This document shows, piece after piece, positions 53,008-62,605 of a stretch of 64,000 nucleotides of DNA. The notes beneath the pieces were generated by a model. The model saw only the letters and a list, made by a program, of their open reading frames with translations, was not told where the DNA came from and made no database searches. The position numbers and the translations under genes were made by a program. The stretch spans positions 2,666,001-2,730,000 of the forward strand of contig CP148265.1 in NCBI GenBank assembly GCA_045345765.1. Direction: 5' to 3'. The stretch comes from JAOARY01 sp045345765 (GTDB taxonomy: Bacteria; Bacillota; Clostridia; Peptostreptococcales; Peptostreptococcaceae). How positions within the stretch are numbered: the first letter of the stretch is position 1; each line of letters opens with the position of its first letter.

Positions 53008-53973
53008 ATGAAAAATAATTATAAAGGGATAATTTTTGTTTTTTTGTTTTTGTTAATATCTATAATAGTAGAAAAATTAATAGGTAATGTGTTGAATTTG
53101 GAGATTCTTACAATAGGAATCATTCTTGGGATGATTTATTCTAATTTTTTTACAGTAAAAAAATCATATAAACCAGGTATAAATTTTTGTCTTAAAAAAT
53201 TATTAAAATTTGGAATTGTGCTTCTTGGATTTAAACTAGATTTTTATTTAGTTAAAAATGCTGGACCTAAAACTTTTTTTAGTGTGATTTTTATAATAAC
53301 AATGGCTTTGATACTTGGATTTTATTTATCAAAAATTATGAAAGTTGATCAAAAAACAGGAGTATTAATAGGAGTTGGATCTAGTATATGTGGAGCGTCA
53401 GCAGTTGTTGCTATGGGTCCTGTAATAAAGGCTAAAGAAAAAGATACTGTAATTTCTGTATCAATTGTTAGTGTGTTAGGCGCAATTGGTGTCTTATTAT
53501 ATTCTTTTCTTGGTAATATTATAAATTTAACAGATGCTCAATTTGGTGCTTTTTGTGGAATTTCACTTCATGGTGTTGCCCATGCTCTTGCAGCAGCAGG
53601 TTTAAGAGGAGAGACTTCTTTAGAGATTGGAACATTTGTTAAAATGCTTAGAGTTTTAATGTTAGTTCCTGTTTCATTAGTACTTAGTAATATATATAAA
53701 GAAAAAGAGGCTAAAGTTAAATTTCCTACATATCTAAAATATTTTTTATTTGCAGTTTTAATAAATAGTGTAATTAATATAGATAATTCTATAATAAATA
53801 TTTTATCTAAATTAAGTTCATATTCTATTTTAATGGCAATGATATCTATGGGGCTAATGGTCGATTTTAAGGATATAAAAGATAAAGGCTTAAAATCAGT
53901 TGGTTTAGGTGTTATAATATTTATATTCACATCAATAACAGGTTTTATTATATCTTGTAAAATAATGAATTAA
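53008..53973 (+). CDS. YeiH family putative sulfate/anion exporter
   Basis: 321 residues, about ten helices. Conserved family segments: ILGMIYSN, KKLLKFGIVLLGFKLDF, the signature GVGSSICGASAVVAMGPVIK, and QFGAFCGISLHGVAHALAAA (also conserved). ATG 53008 follows GGAGG; the longer frame from 52987 has no site. Fourteen bases upstream of rtcB, likely co-transcribed. The substrate is unproven in the family. Confidence 0.88.
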   Translation: MKNNYKGIIFVFLFLLISIIVEKLIGNVLNLEILTIGIILGMIYSNFFTVKKSYKPGINFCLKKLLKFGIVLLGFKLDFYLVKNAGPKTFFSVIFIITMALILGFYLSKIMKVDQKTGVLIGVGSSICGASAVVAMGPVIKAKEKDTVISVSIVSVLGAIGVLLYSFLGNIINLTDAQFGAFCGISLHGVAHALAAAGLRGETSLEIGTFVKMLRVLMLVPVSLVLSNIYKEKEAKVKFPTYLKYFLFAVLINSVINIDNSIINILSKLSSYSILMAMISMGLMVDFKDIKDKGLKSVGLGVIIFIFTSITGFIISCKIMN

Positions 53974-53986
53974 AGTAGGTGGATAT

Positions 53987-55222
53987 ATGATAGAAATAAA
54001 AGGAAAATTAAACGAAGCAATTGTATATACTGATAATATTGATGAAGGAAGTATATCGCAAATTATGGAACTATTAAATCATCATGCATTTAAGGATGCT
54101 AAAATAAGGATAATGCCAGATGTTCATAGGGGTAAGGGTTGTGTTATTGGTTTTAGCGCATGTATGAAAGATTTAGTTATTCCTAATTTGGTTGGTGTAG
54201 ATATTGGCTGTGGTATGCTTGCTGTTAATTTATCTAAGATTGATTTAGATTTGGAAGAACTTGATTTATATATAAGACATAAAATTCCTCATGGAATGAA
54301 TGTTAATAGTAAAAGTAAAGTAAGATTAGATAAAGCATTTAATGAAAAATTAGCAAAAATAAGCAAAAAAACCAAAGGTGATTTAAAAAGAGATTTATGT
54401 TCTATAGGTTCTTTAGGTGGAGGGAATCATTTTATAGAGATTGCAGTAGACAAAAAAGAAAATAAATTCTTAGTAATCCATAGTGGTAGTAGGAACTTAG
54501 GTCAAAGAATAGCGACTTATCATCAAAAGATTGCTGTTGACTATTGTAAGGATATGTTGAATTTTTATGAAAAAGAGAAACTAGAGAAAATCGAGTCTTT
54601 AAAAATTGATTCAAATATTGAAAATAAAAATGAAATTATAAAAGATGTTATTGATGAGATTGAGTTATTAAAAGAAAAATATAAGGTTTCAAAGAATTTA
54701 GCTTTCTTAGAGGGTGTAGGTAGAGAAAATTATTTGCAAGATATGAAATTTGCACAAGAATATGCAAGTCTTAGTAGACTTACAATGGCTAAAACTATTT
54801 TAGATTATTTAGATTTAGATATTTCTAAATTAGATTATTTTGAATCTATACATAATTATATAGATTTTGAAAGCCAGATAATAAGAAAGGGCGCTATATC
54901 AGCAAATGATGGAGAAAAAGTTATAATACCTATAAATATGAGAGATGGTAGTATAATTGCGACAGGAAAAGGAAATTCTAATTGGAATAATTCGGCTCCT
55001 CACGGTGCTGGAAGAATTTTAAGTAGAAAACAAGCTAAGGAAGAATTAGATATGGAAAATTTTAAAGATTCTATGAAAGATATATATAGTAGTTGTATAA
55101 GAGAATCTACATTGGATGAAGCTCCTATGGCTTATAAATCTATTGATGAGATAATAAAAAATACTAAAGATACAATAGATATAATAGATATTTTAAAACC
55201 AATATATAATTTTAAAGCATAA
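53987..55222 (+). CDS. rtcB: RtcB-family RNA ligase
   Basis: 411 residues. Ligates 2',3'-cyclic phosphate and 5'-OH RNA ends with GTP and Mn. Visible: IMPDVHRGKGCVIG, VGVDIGCGM (metal Cys), SLGGGNHFIE, VIHSGSRNLGQRIA and APHGAGRILSRKQAK carrying the guanylated His. No rtcA or rtcR neighbour. ATG 53987 follows GTAGGTGG. A terminator follows directly. Confidence 0.93.
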   Translation: MIEIKGKLNEAIVYTDNIDEGSISQIMELLNHHAFKDAKIRIMPDVHRGKGCVIGFSACMKDLVIPNLVGVDIGCGMLAVNLSKIDLDLEELDLYIRHKIPHGMNVNSKSKVRLDKAFNEKLAKISKKTKGDLKRDLCSIGSLGGGNHFIEIAVDKKENKFLVIHSGSRNLGQRIATYHQKIAVDYCKDMLNFYEKEKLEKIESLKIDSNIENKNEIIKDVIDEIELLKEKYKVSKNLAFLEGVGRENYLQDMKFAQEYASLSRLTMAKTILDYLDLDISKLDYFESIHNYIDFESQIIRKGAISANDGEKVIIPINMRDGSIIATGKGNSNWNNSAPHGAGRILSRKQAKEELDMENFKDSMKDIYSSCIRESTLDEAPMAYKSIDEIIKNTKDTIDIIDILKPIYNFKA

Positions 55223-55262
55223 AAAAAGTCTTAAGATGATTATAATCATTTTAAGACTTTTT
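55223..55262 (+). terminator. terminator after rtcB
   Basis: A 20-bp stem with one wobble, 55223-55242 and 55243-55262, core AAGTCTTAAGATGATT, starting right after the rtcB stop. Confidence 0.75.
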
Positions 55263-55317
55263 AAATTTGATAAAAGTAATTAAATTTTATATTTAAATTA
55301 AATTGTGAAGACGCATT

Positions 55318-56562
55318 TTAATAATATTTTCTACTACTATATATATTTCTTCTTTTATTTCGAGTGAAGAATTTAATAATAAATACTATAAGAGCCAAAA
55401 TTAATATTAAAGCGATTATATATATATATAAATTTTTAAAGAATAAATCTTTTTTTGTTATCGAGGTATATAAATTATAATTTTTATTATAATCTCTAAT
55501 TTGTATATTTAAATTAGCTAAAGCAAAATCATCATCTAAATTCCAAGCATCAAAATCTTTTAAGACTATTTTTTTATTGATATCTAAATTAGAATCATAA
55601 TACAATATATCTTCTTTTGAAAATATAGGAATATCTATACTAAGCTTAGGACCTATAAATGGAAAGATATTATATTCCTTTTTTATAGTTTTTAGAACTT
55701 CATCTTTTTTATATAAAATAGATTTCTCTTTATTATAAGCAAAATCAGCCAATTTATACATATCATCAAAAACTATAGTATCCTCTGGCATATTATATTT
55801 AGAGTTCATAACCGCCATTATTATTTTTTTATTATCACGTTCATAAATGCTAAGTAAACATCTTCCTGCTTTTTTTGTGTAACCAGTTTTTCCACCTATA
55901 CAACCATCTTTACCTGTTAATTTATTTCTATTTTCAAAATGAGCAACTGGGCCATCTATAAATCTAACATCAGCCTTTGTTTTTTCTATGGAATTTCTAA
56001 CTAGTTGATTATCATAAGAAGCCTTCATTAACTTAGTTAAATCATATGTTGTTGTATAATGATTATTCGTATTTGAATCCAGACCATTTGGTGTTACAAA
56101 GTTTGAATTTAACATATTTAATTCTTTTAATTTTTTATTCATAAGTATTTCAAAATCTTTAGAATTACCACTCACGTTATCAGCAACCATATAGGCAATA
56201 TCATTGGCAGAGTACAAAAGAAGTGCATCTAATGTATTTTTTAAAGTTATTTGATCTCCTATTTTTACAGGGTGTACATTTTTGCTATAAGAATAAGAAG
56301 GCTGTTCAGATGCAGTTTGTGTAAATGTTAAAAGTGAGTTTTCATCTATATTTTCACTTAATAATAATGCAGTTAATAGCTTTGTGATAGAAGCTGGATA
56401 AACTCTAGTATCAATATCTTTTGCATAAATTATTTCATTAGTATCATAATCTATTGCTATTGCATTAGTGCCTTCTATTTGTAGATTATCTTGTGCAAAA
56501 ACAATATTAAAAGATAGTATTGTAAGTATTACCACCATATTTATAATTTTTTTTGTTTTCAA
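55318..56562 (-). CDS. D-alanyl-D-alanine carboxypeptidase (penicillin-binding protein)
   Basis: 414 residues, S11 family. Signal peptide at 1-23 (MVVILTILSFNIVFA), SxxK in VYPASITKLLTALL (about 49), SxN in YSANDIAYMVAD (about 108) and KTG in IGGKTGYTKKAG (about 213), all correctly spaced. The C-terminal region ends with a membrane helix (YIIALILILALIVFII) and a basic tail, anchoring it. It trims the terminal D-Ala from peptidoglycan stems. TTG 56562 is chosen for AAGGAGTG at proper spacing; the longer frame adds 18 implausible residues. Confidence 0.9.
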   Translation of the reverse strand: MKTKKIINMVVILTILSFNIVFAQDNLQIEGTNAIAIDYDTNEIIYAKDIDTRVYPASITKLLTALLLSENIDENSLLTFTQTASEQPSYSYSKNVHPVKIGDQITLKNTLDALLLYSANDIAYMVADNVSGNSKDFEILMNKKLKELNMLNSNFVTPNGLDSNTNNHYTTTYDLTKLMKASYDNQLVRNSIEKTKADVRFIDGPVAHFENRNKLTGKDGCIGGKTGYTKKAGRCLLSIYERDNKKIIMAVMNSKYNMPEDTIVFDDMYKLADFAYNKEKSILYKKDEVLKTIKKEYNIFPFIGPKLSIDIPIFSKEDILYYDSNLDINKKIVLKDFDAWNLDDDFALANLNIQIRDYNKNYNLYTSITKKDLFFKNLYIYIIALILILALIVFIIKFFTRNKRRNIYSSRKYY

Positions 56563-56791
56563 AATATCACTCCTTTTAATTTTTGTCCCTTGTAAATTAT
56601 ATATTATTAAAAGCATTGATTAAAGTGATTTTAGATAAGCTTAACTTTATTGTAACTATTGGTTTTAATTTGTATTTATAATCAAATTTATTATTAATAC
56701 AAATTGTTTGAGTTTTAAAGAGTAAATTAAAAAGAGGCGTTAGAATTAACCGCCTCTTTTATTGCAAGAATTTAATTTATATGAATAAATA

Positions 56792-58102
56792 TTATGAACA
56801 AGATTTTTCTTTATCTTTAGCTAACATATTATCTTTCATTACCAAATAAAGTGGTGCTACAATTACCAAACCACCAAGACCAAATACTATTTTACTTGGT
56901 TTTCCAATACCTACTTTAACTAATAACCATATACTCACTAATGTTGCGAACATAGGAATAAAATTACCAAATGGAACTTTAAAATTAAGCTTTTGATTAG
57001 GCATTCTTTTTCTAAAAATCATAACAGATATACATGTTGGTATGTACTGGATAAATCTAACGATAACACTTAATGCAGCAAGTGTTTGGAATTGACCAGA
57101 AAGTGCAAGTAAACCTGATAATACTATTGTAACTATTATAGAAACATATGGAGCACCATGCTTATTATTTTTTGCAAAAATATCTGGAAGTACACCTGTT
57201 TCAGATAATGCAACTGCAACTCTAGGAGTAACAAATGACGCTGCTATATTTATTCCAGCAATAGACACTATTGTACCACCTAATATGAAACTCTTACCAA
57301 TAGGGCCTAAGAAAATTGCTGCCGTATCAGCAACTGGGGCATTACTTGTTGCTAGTTTAGGGCCTAAAACTCCTATACAAATAGCTAAGATTGCTATATA
57401 AACAACTGATACTATAAGCATTACCATTGCAATTGCTTTAGGTAAATTTTTATCTGGATTTTCCATATCTTCAGCAGCTATTGCTATAGATTCAAATCCA
57501 GTAAAAGCAAAGAATAATAATACAGATGCTTCAACAAAACCACCAGAAGTAACTTCTATATTAGAAATAGATGGATCAAAATTTCCGCCATTAATAAAGA
57601 ATATACCAACAGATATAAATAATATAAGTGGTATTAATTTACCTATAGTTATTACATTATTAACAACTTTTGAACTTTTAACACCCAATAAATTAACAAT
57701 ACCTAAACTTCCTAATGTAAAAACAATTACAATAATTTTACCAGCTTGATTATTTAATGCAGGAACTAAAATTCCGATTCTTTGTGCAAAGAATGCAGCA
57801 AAAGATGCCCATGCAATTATACTCATAAACCATTTCATAAGTCCAACTTCAAAACCAAAGAAATTACCAAATGCTTCTTTGGCATATAAATAAGGACCAC
57901 CATTATTTTTAAATCTACCTGATGCTTCAGCAAAACATAATGCTATAGAAACTGCTAACATCATATCAAATAAAATAACCCAAATACTAGAAACTCCTAC
58001 CATTGCATATGCTTCATTTGGTAGACCAAAAATACCTGTACCAATAATAGAGTTTATACCTAAAAGTACAATACTCCAAAAACCTAGTTTATTCTTACTC
58101 AA
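56792..58102 (-). CDS. APC-superfamily amino acid permease
   Basis: 436 residues, about 12 helices. The N-terminal GFWSIVLLGINSIIGTGIFG is the APC first helix with the GTGIFG substrate loop; GGPYLYAKEAFGNFFGFEVG and AFTGFESIAIAAEDMENPDK are also family-conserved. Amino-acid specificity is not predictable. TTG 58102 is preferred 8 bases after AGGGAG; GTG 58111 is too close. A sigma-54 type promoter lies 75-90 bases upstream and the enhancer-binding protein gene is next door, so it is probably under that regulator. Confidence 0.9.
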   Translation of the reverse strand: MSKNKLGFWSIVLLGINSIIGTGIFGLPNEAYAMVGVSSIWVILFDMMLAVSIALCFAEASGRFKNNGGPYLYAKEAFGNFFGFEVGLMKWFMSIIAWASFAAFFAQRIGILVPALNNQAGKIIVIVFTLGSLGIVNLLGVKSSKVVNNVITIGKLIPLILFISVGIFFINGGNFDPSISNIEVTSGGFVEASVLLFFAFTGFESIAIAAEDMENPDKNLPKAIAMVMLIVSVVYIAILAICIGVLGPKLATSNAPVADTAAIFLGPIGKSFILGGTIVSIAGINIAASFVTPRVAVALSETGVLPDIFAKNNKHGAPYVSIIVTIVLSGLLALSGQFQTLAALSVIVRFIQYIPTCISVMIFRKRMPNQKLNFKVPFGNFIPMFATLVSIWLLVKVGIGKPSKIVFGLGGLVIVAPLYLVMKDNMLAKDKEKSCS

Positions 58103-58177
58103 AAAATTCACTCCCTATTTAAATATTCTTCATACTATGTACAAAATATATGAACTATTATTTCGAAATAATAAACT

Positions 58178-58193
58178 AGCAATTACCATACCA
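58178..58193 (-). promoter_or_regulatory. sigma-54 (-24/-12) promoter of the APC permease
   Basis: On the minus strand TGGTATGGTAATTGCT, giving GG-N10-GC spacing and the TTGC -12 element. Two positions of TGGCAC are changed to T, plausible in an AT-rich genome. It lies about 70 bases before the permease start. Confidence 0.65.
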
Positions 58194-58325
58194 TGTGATA
58201 ATAGATTGAGAAAAAAAGAAAAAAAAATAACAATAAAAATTTTTTTATATAAAACTTGCAAAAGTTTAAAAATTACTAAAAGTATTAGAATTATTTAATT
58301 ATAAGAATAAAATAATGATTTTTTT

Positions 58326-58356
58326 TTATAAGTGAGAACATCGTTTTCACTTATAA
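58326..58356. promoter_or_regulatory. 31-base palindrome, candidate enhancer site for the sigma-54 activator
   Basis: TTATAAGTGAGAA (58326-58338) pairs with TTTTCACTTATAA (58344-58356) with one wobble. It lies about 140-160 bases upstream of the -24/-12 promoter, the usual distance for an upstream activating sequence. No T run follows on either strand, so it is not a terminator. The rest of this 390-base gap (58103-58495) is A/T-rich with a weak hairpin at 58439-58478 that may terminate the activator gene. Confidence 0.5.
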
Positions 58357-58495
58357 GAATAAAATACTCATTTATTTAAAAAAATATTATAAAAAATAGC
58401 CTTATAAAAAATAGGAGTGAAAATAGGTTTTAAAATGAGGATTAAAAAACCTGTTTATAGTCCTGTTTTTTATCCTTATAAAAAGATATGACTTG

Positions 58496-60571
58496 CTATA
58501 TATTTTTTTTAATGTTGTTTAAAAAACAAATTCCTTGATTTGTTAGCTTATGACCATTTCTGCCTCGTTTTGATTCAAGTAAGTTTAAATTTTTTAAAAT
58601 TTCTAAAATTTTTCGAATTTTAGAATCATTTAGATTGAAATTAGTTTCTTGTAAATAAGAAGAAATATTTTTTCTTCCAGAGCTAATATTTAAATTTTGT
58701 AATTGTAAAATGATATTTAGTATTTTGATTGATTCATTTTCTATATTTTTCAACTTTAATATATTTAGTATTTGTTTAAAATCATCATATGAATTTTCTA
58801 TTTTTTTATTATTTATTTTACTGTTTTTAATAATATGTTTTGGTAAAATTTTTGAATCAATTTTATTATTTTCGCAAAGAGCATTAATATAAGATGTTAA
58901 ATTCATAAGTTCACGTATATTACCAGGCCAATCATAGTTAAGTAAATAGTTTATAAATTCATCGCTTAATTCATATTCAATATCGCTAAATTCATTAAAA
59001 AGCAAAATTATATCATCAAAGCGATCTTTTAATGGAGGTAAATGTAAAGGCAAAACATTAAGTCTGTAATACAAATCATTTCTAAACTCACCTTTTTCTA
59101 TCATAGAAAGCAAATTTCTGTGAGTTGCTGCAATTATTCTAACATCTATATCAATGACTTCATTTGAACCTATAGGCATAACTTGTCTTTCTTGAAGAAC
59201 TCTAAGTAATTTAGTCTGTAGATGTAAAGGCATATCACCAATTTCATCTAAAAAAATAGTACCATTATGAGCTTGTTCAAATAGACCTTGTTTACCTTGT
59301 TTTAATGCACCAGTAAAAGAGCCTTTGGTGTAACCAAATAATTCTGATTCTAATAGATTTTCGGGCATTGCAGCACAATTTAGAGCTACAAAAGGTTGAT
59401 TTGACCTAGTTGAGTGATTATGAATTGCTTGTGCTAAGACTTCTTTTCCAGTACCACTTTCACCTCTTATTAATATGGTCATATTATTTTTTGATATTTT
59501 TTTTGCAATATCAATAGTTTTTTTCATTATTTGTGAATTTGTTATAATACTATCAAATGTATATTTTGCAATTTGCCCTTTTTTTCTCAGTTTTTTGCTT
59601 AAATTTTGTTCTAAATTTTTGATATGAGTAATATCATCGATTGAGAAAAATAGTCTATTTTGATTATCAAAATAAAGGAGATCTTTTTTATTTAAATTTA
59701 AATATTTATTTTTATAAATAATTATTTCATTATTTATTTCAGTATTATTCAAATAATTTTTAAAATCAAAATCCTTTAAAATATCATTTATATTTTTATT
59801 TTTAATTTTTGTATTTATAGAAAAAATATTTTTAAAAGTTTCATTACATTCAATTATATTTCCCTTTATATCTGTTAATAAAATACCTTCTTTTGAAAGA
59901 TCTAATAATAAATCTAATTCTTTCATTTTAAGTATTAAATTTTTATAATTTTCTTTAATTCCAGTATTTTTACTAACTATTTTTTCTAAGTATTTAATTA
60001 TATTGTTTTGAATATTGTAATCATCTATTTTTAATATAGATAAAATCCTAAATATTGTTGAGATATCCATAACTCTCGAGCCTAAATCAATTATGTTATC
60101 TATATAATTAGGAACATGTTCTTTTTCTCCTGGAGTGATTGCTATTTTTATATTTTTATATTCTTTATTATTTTCAACAGGTATTAATTTGATATGTTTA
60201 ATACCTGTTTGATAGAGTGCATTTATAGTTTCTAATGTAGTATCATAACAATCATTGACTACTAATACTGATTCATTTTCTTTAATTTCAAATAATTTAT
60301 ATATATTGTTTGATAAAAAAGTTCTTTCTGTTATTATTATTTTACTTGTATTTTGAACATATGGTTTTATCTTATCTATTTTTTCCCTTGTCATAACAAG
60401 TATAATATCTTCTTTAATTTCTTTTATTTCATCAAGGGCATCTAAATAATAGTTATTAACAATGATTTTATCTTCAAGTATTTCGTTTAAATTATCTTTT
60501 AATATATTGCCTGTACTACTTTGAATATTTTTTTTAAAAATAGTTTCCGTTATTAATGCTATTGAGTACAA
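58496..60571 (-). CDS. sigma-54-dependent enhancer-binding protein (PAS-AAA+)
   Basis: 691 residues. An N-terminal domain of about 200 residues of a kind seen in some Bacillota activators, a PAS domain (about 220-330: LLLDLSKEGILLTDIKGNII), the AAA+ core with Walker A GESGTGKEVLAQ (about 370), sigma-54 contact loop GSFTGA (about 416, the GAFTGA variant), LFEQAHNGTIFLDEIGDMPL, DRFDDIILLF and the C-terminal WPGNIRELMNLTSY. Instead of the usual Fis-type helix-turn-helix, the end looks like a winged helix (SGRKNISSYLQETNFNLNDS; LESKRGRNGHKLTNQG). TTG 60571 follows AGAGGTG. Divergent from the peptidase operon and upstream of the permease. Confidence 0.92.
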   Translation of the reverse strand: MYSIALITETIFKKNIQSSTGNILKDNLNEILEDKIIVNNYYLDALDEIKEIKEDIILVMTREKIDKIKPYVQNTSKIIITERTFLSNNIYKLFEIKENESVLVVNDCYDTTLETINALYQTGIKHIKLIPVENNKEYKNIKIAITPGEKEHVPNYIDNIIDLGSRVMDISTIFRILSILKIDDYNIQNNIIKYLEKIVSKNTGIKENYKNLILKMKELDLLLDLSKEGILLTDIKGNIIECNETFKNIFSINTKIKNKNINDILKDFDFKNYLNNTEINNEIIIYKNKYLNLNKKDLLYFDNQNRLFFSIDDITHIKNLEQNLSKKLRKKGQIAKYTFDSIITNSQIMKKTIDIAKKISKNNMTILIRGESGTGKEVLAQAIHNHSTRSNQPFVALNCAAMPENLLESELFGYTKGSFTGALKQGKQGLFEQAHNGTIFLDEIGDMPLHLQTKLLRVLQERQVMPIGSNEVIDIDVRIIAATHRNLLSMIEKGEFRNDLYYRLNVLPLHLPPLKDRFDDIILLFNEFSDIEYELSDEFINYLLNYDWPGNIRELMNLTSYINALCENNKIDSKILPKHIIKNSKINNKKIENSYDDFKQILNILKLKNIENESIKILNIILQLQNLNISSGRKNISSYLQETNFNLNDSKIRKILEILKNLNLLESKRGRNGHKLTNQGICFLNNIKKNI

Positions 60572-60615
60572 ATATATCACCTCTTTTATATCTATTTGTA
60601 AAGATTATTGAATAC

Positions 60616-60631
60616 TGGCATTTATATTGCT
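60616..60631 (+). promoter_or_regulatory. sigma-54 (-24/-12) promoter of the peptidase operon
   Basis: TGGCATTTATATTGCT, a near-consensus TGGCAC-N5-TTGCW match with GG-N10-GC spacing, 55 bases before the S9 peptidase start and between the activator gene and the operon it should control. Confidence 0.8.
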
Positions 60632-60685
60632 TATTGAATATTATATATTATTTATTAAATGATAACATATTTTAGGGAGGGTATT

Positions 60686-62593
60686 ATGAAAAAAAATATA
60701 GAAGTAGAAGATTTTTTAGATTTTAATATATTATCAAATATAAAAATAAATGAAGATGCTACTTTTGCTTGTTTTTTAAAAATGAATCATGATTTAGAAA
60801 ACGATTCTTACAAAAAGGAATTTTATTTATTAAATCTAAAGACAAAGAATAAAGAAAATTTAAATATAAAAGTGGATTTTTATGATTTTATAAACAAAGA
60901 AACTATATTATATAAAGAAGTAGAAAATAATAAAACTTTATTAAAGAAAATAAATATAATATCAAAAGAGATAAGTACTTATTTAGAAATTGATGATATA
61001 TTTAATGATTTTTACATATATAATGAAGAAATTTTTTATACGAAGAGAATTTGTAATAATGAGTTAAATAAAAACTATGAAATCGGAGATGAATTACCAT
61101 TTTATCAAGAAGGTGCTTCGTTTTCATCAAATCATAGAAAAGCGATTTTTAAAATGAATTTAAAAACGAATGAGAAAAAAAGAATAACTAATGAAAATTT
61201 AGATGTTTCAGATATAAAATTTAAAGATAATAAAATTGTTTTTATAGGCTATGATATAGATGGTATAAAGAAAGTGAATTCAAGCATTTATCTTATGAAT
61301 TTAGATGATTTAGAAATAAAACTTATATCATCTAAGGATAAATACAGAATATCATATGTACATTTTTTAGATGATAATATAATTTTTTCTGCAACAGATA
61401 AAACTAGAGCTGGAAGAAATTCTAATCATGAATTTTATAAAATTGATTTATTAAATTTTAAAGAAAGTCAAATAACTACAGATTTTGATGAGAGTAATGA
61501 AGAAAAGATGATTATGACTGATGCTAAATTTGGATCATCAAGTGATACTTTAGTTTATAAAAATAAATTATATTTTTTGATAACAAAAGATTTGGGTTCT
61601 TATATATATTCTGTAGATAAAGATGGAAATATATGCAACCATAGTTATAAATCTGGTTCGATTGATTCTTATGATATTAAAAATGATGAAATTTATGCTA
61701 TTTGTTTAAGAGAAGCTTCTTTGCAAGAAATATATAAGATTAATATGGATGTAGAAGAATGTATAACAGATTTTAATTTGAAGTTTGAAAATACAAGAAA
61801 TATTATAAAACCAAAACATATTGTTTTTGAGAATTTAAACCAAGAAAAAATAGATGGTTTTATATTAGAACCTTTAAATTTTGATGAAAATAAAGAGTAT
61901 AGTGCAATATTAAATATACATGGTGGACCAAAAGCTATATTTTCTCATATTTATTTTCATGAACTTCAATTACTTGCATCTAAAGGTTATGTGGTAATAT
62001 ATTGTAATCCTAGAGGAAGCGATGGAAAAAAAGATAAATTTGCAGATATCAGAGGAAATTTCTATGAATATGCTTATGAAGATTTGATGTTGTTTACAGA
62101 TATTGTTTTAGAAAAATATAAAAATATAAAAAAATTAGGTGTTATGGGTGGTTCTTATGGTGGTTATATGACAAATGTTATTATAACAAAAAATAATAAA
62201 TTTGATGCTGCTATATCTCAAAGAGGAATAAGCAATATGATTTCAATGTTTAATTCAAGTGATATAGGATTTCAATATGTATATGATTATATGGGTGGAG
62301 TTAGCTTTTGGGATGATAAAGAAAAATACTTGGATGCATCTCCAATAAATTTTGCAAATGAAGTAAAAACACCTACATTATTTATACATGGAAAAGAAGA
62401 TAGAAGATGTCCATTTTCACAATCTGTTGAAATGTATAGTGCACTTAAATATTTCAAAGTTGATACAAAAATGTGTTTATTTGAAAATGAAAGACATTCA
62501 CTTGTTAAGCTTGGTAAACCATCAAATAAAATAGTAAGATTTAATGAAATTTTAGGATGGTTTGATAAATATTTAAAAATAGATAATAAATAA
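60686..62593 (+). CDS. S9 family prolyl-oligopeptidase-like peptidase
   Basis: 635 residues, cytosolic. N-terminal beta-propeller-like region (about 1-380) and a C-terminal alpha/beta-hydrolase domain with the catalytic Ser in GVMGGSYGGYMTN (about 497), Asp in LFIHGKEDRRCPF (about 575) and His in ENERHSLVKLGKP (about 607). This is the acylaminoacyl-peptidase/YuxL branch (S9C), which removes residues from short or N-acylated peptides. ATG 60686 follows GGGAGGG; the longer frame from 60659 has no site. Thirteen bases before the M20 gene, operonic. Confidence 0.9.
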   Translation: MKKNIEVEDFLDFNILSNIKINEDATFACFLKMNHDLENDSYKKEFYLLNLKTKNKENLNIKVDFYDFINKETILYKEVENNKTLLKKINIISKEISTYLEIDDIFNDFYIYNEEIFYTKRICNNELNKNYEIGDELPFYQEGASFSSNHRKAIFKMNLKTNEKKRITNENLDVSDIKFKDNKIVFIGYDIDGIKKVNSSIYLMNLDDLEIKLISSKDKYRISYVHFLDDNIIFSATDKTRAGRNSNHEFYKIDLLNFKESQITTDFDESNEEKMIMTDAKFGSSSDTLVYKNKLYFLITKDLGSYIYSVDKDGNICNHSYKSGSIDSYDIKNDEIYAICLREASLQEIYKINMDVEECITDFNLKFENTRNIIKPKHIVFENLNQEKIDGFILEPLNFDENKEYSAILNIHGGPKAIFSHIYFHELQLLASKGYVVIYCNPRGSDGKKDKFADIRGNFYEYAYEDLMLFTDIVLEKYKNIKKLGVMGGSYGGYMTNVIITKNNKFDAAISQRGISNMISMFNSSDIGFQYVYDYMGGVSFWDDKEKYLDASPINFANEVKTPTLFIHGKEDRRCPFSQSVEMYSALKYFKVDTKMCLFENERHSLVKLGKPSNKIVRFNEILGWFDKYLKIDNK

Positions 62594-62605
62594 AAGGAGA
62601 TAAAA

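Noticed and set aside
53568..53930. Open frame of 120 codons opposite the YeiH-family gene
   Set aside because: Shadow of a hydrophobic coding sequence; no start signal and no similarity to a known family.
58326..58356. The palindrome as a transcription terminator
   Set aside because: There is no T run after the stem on either strand and no gene ends just before it.
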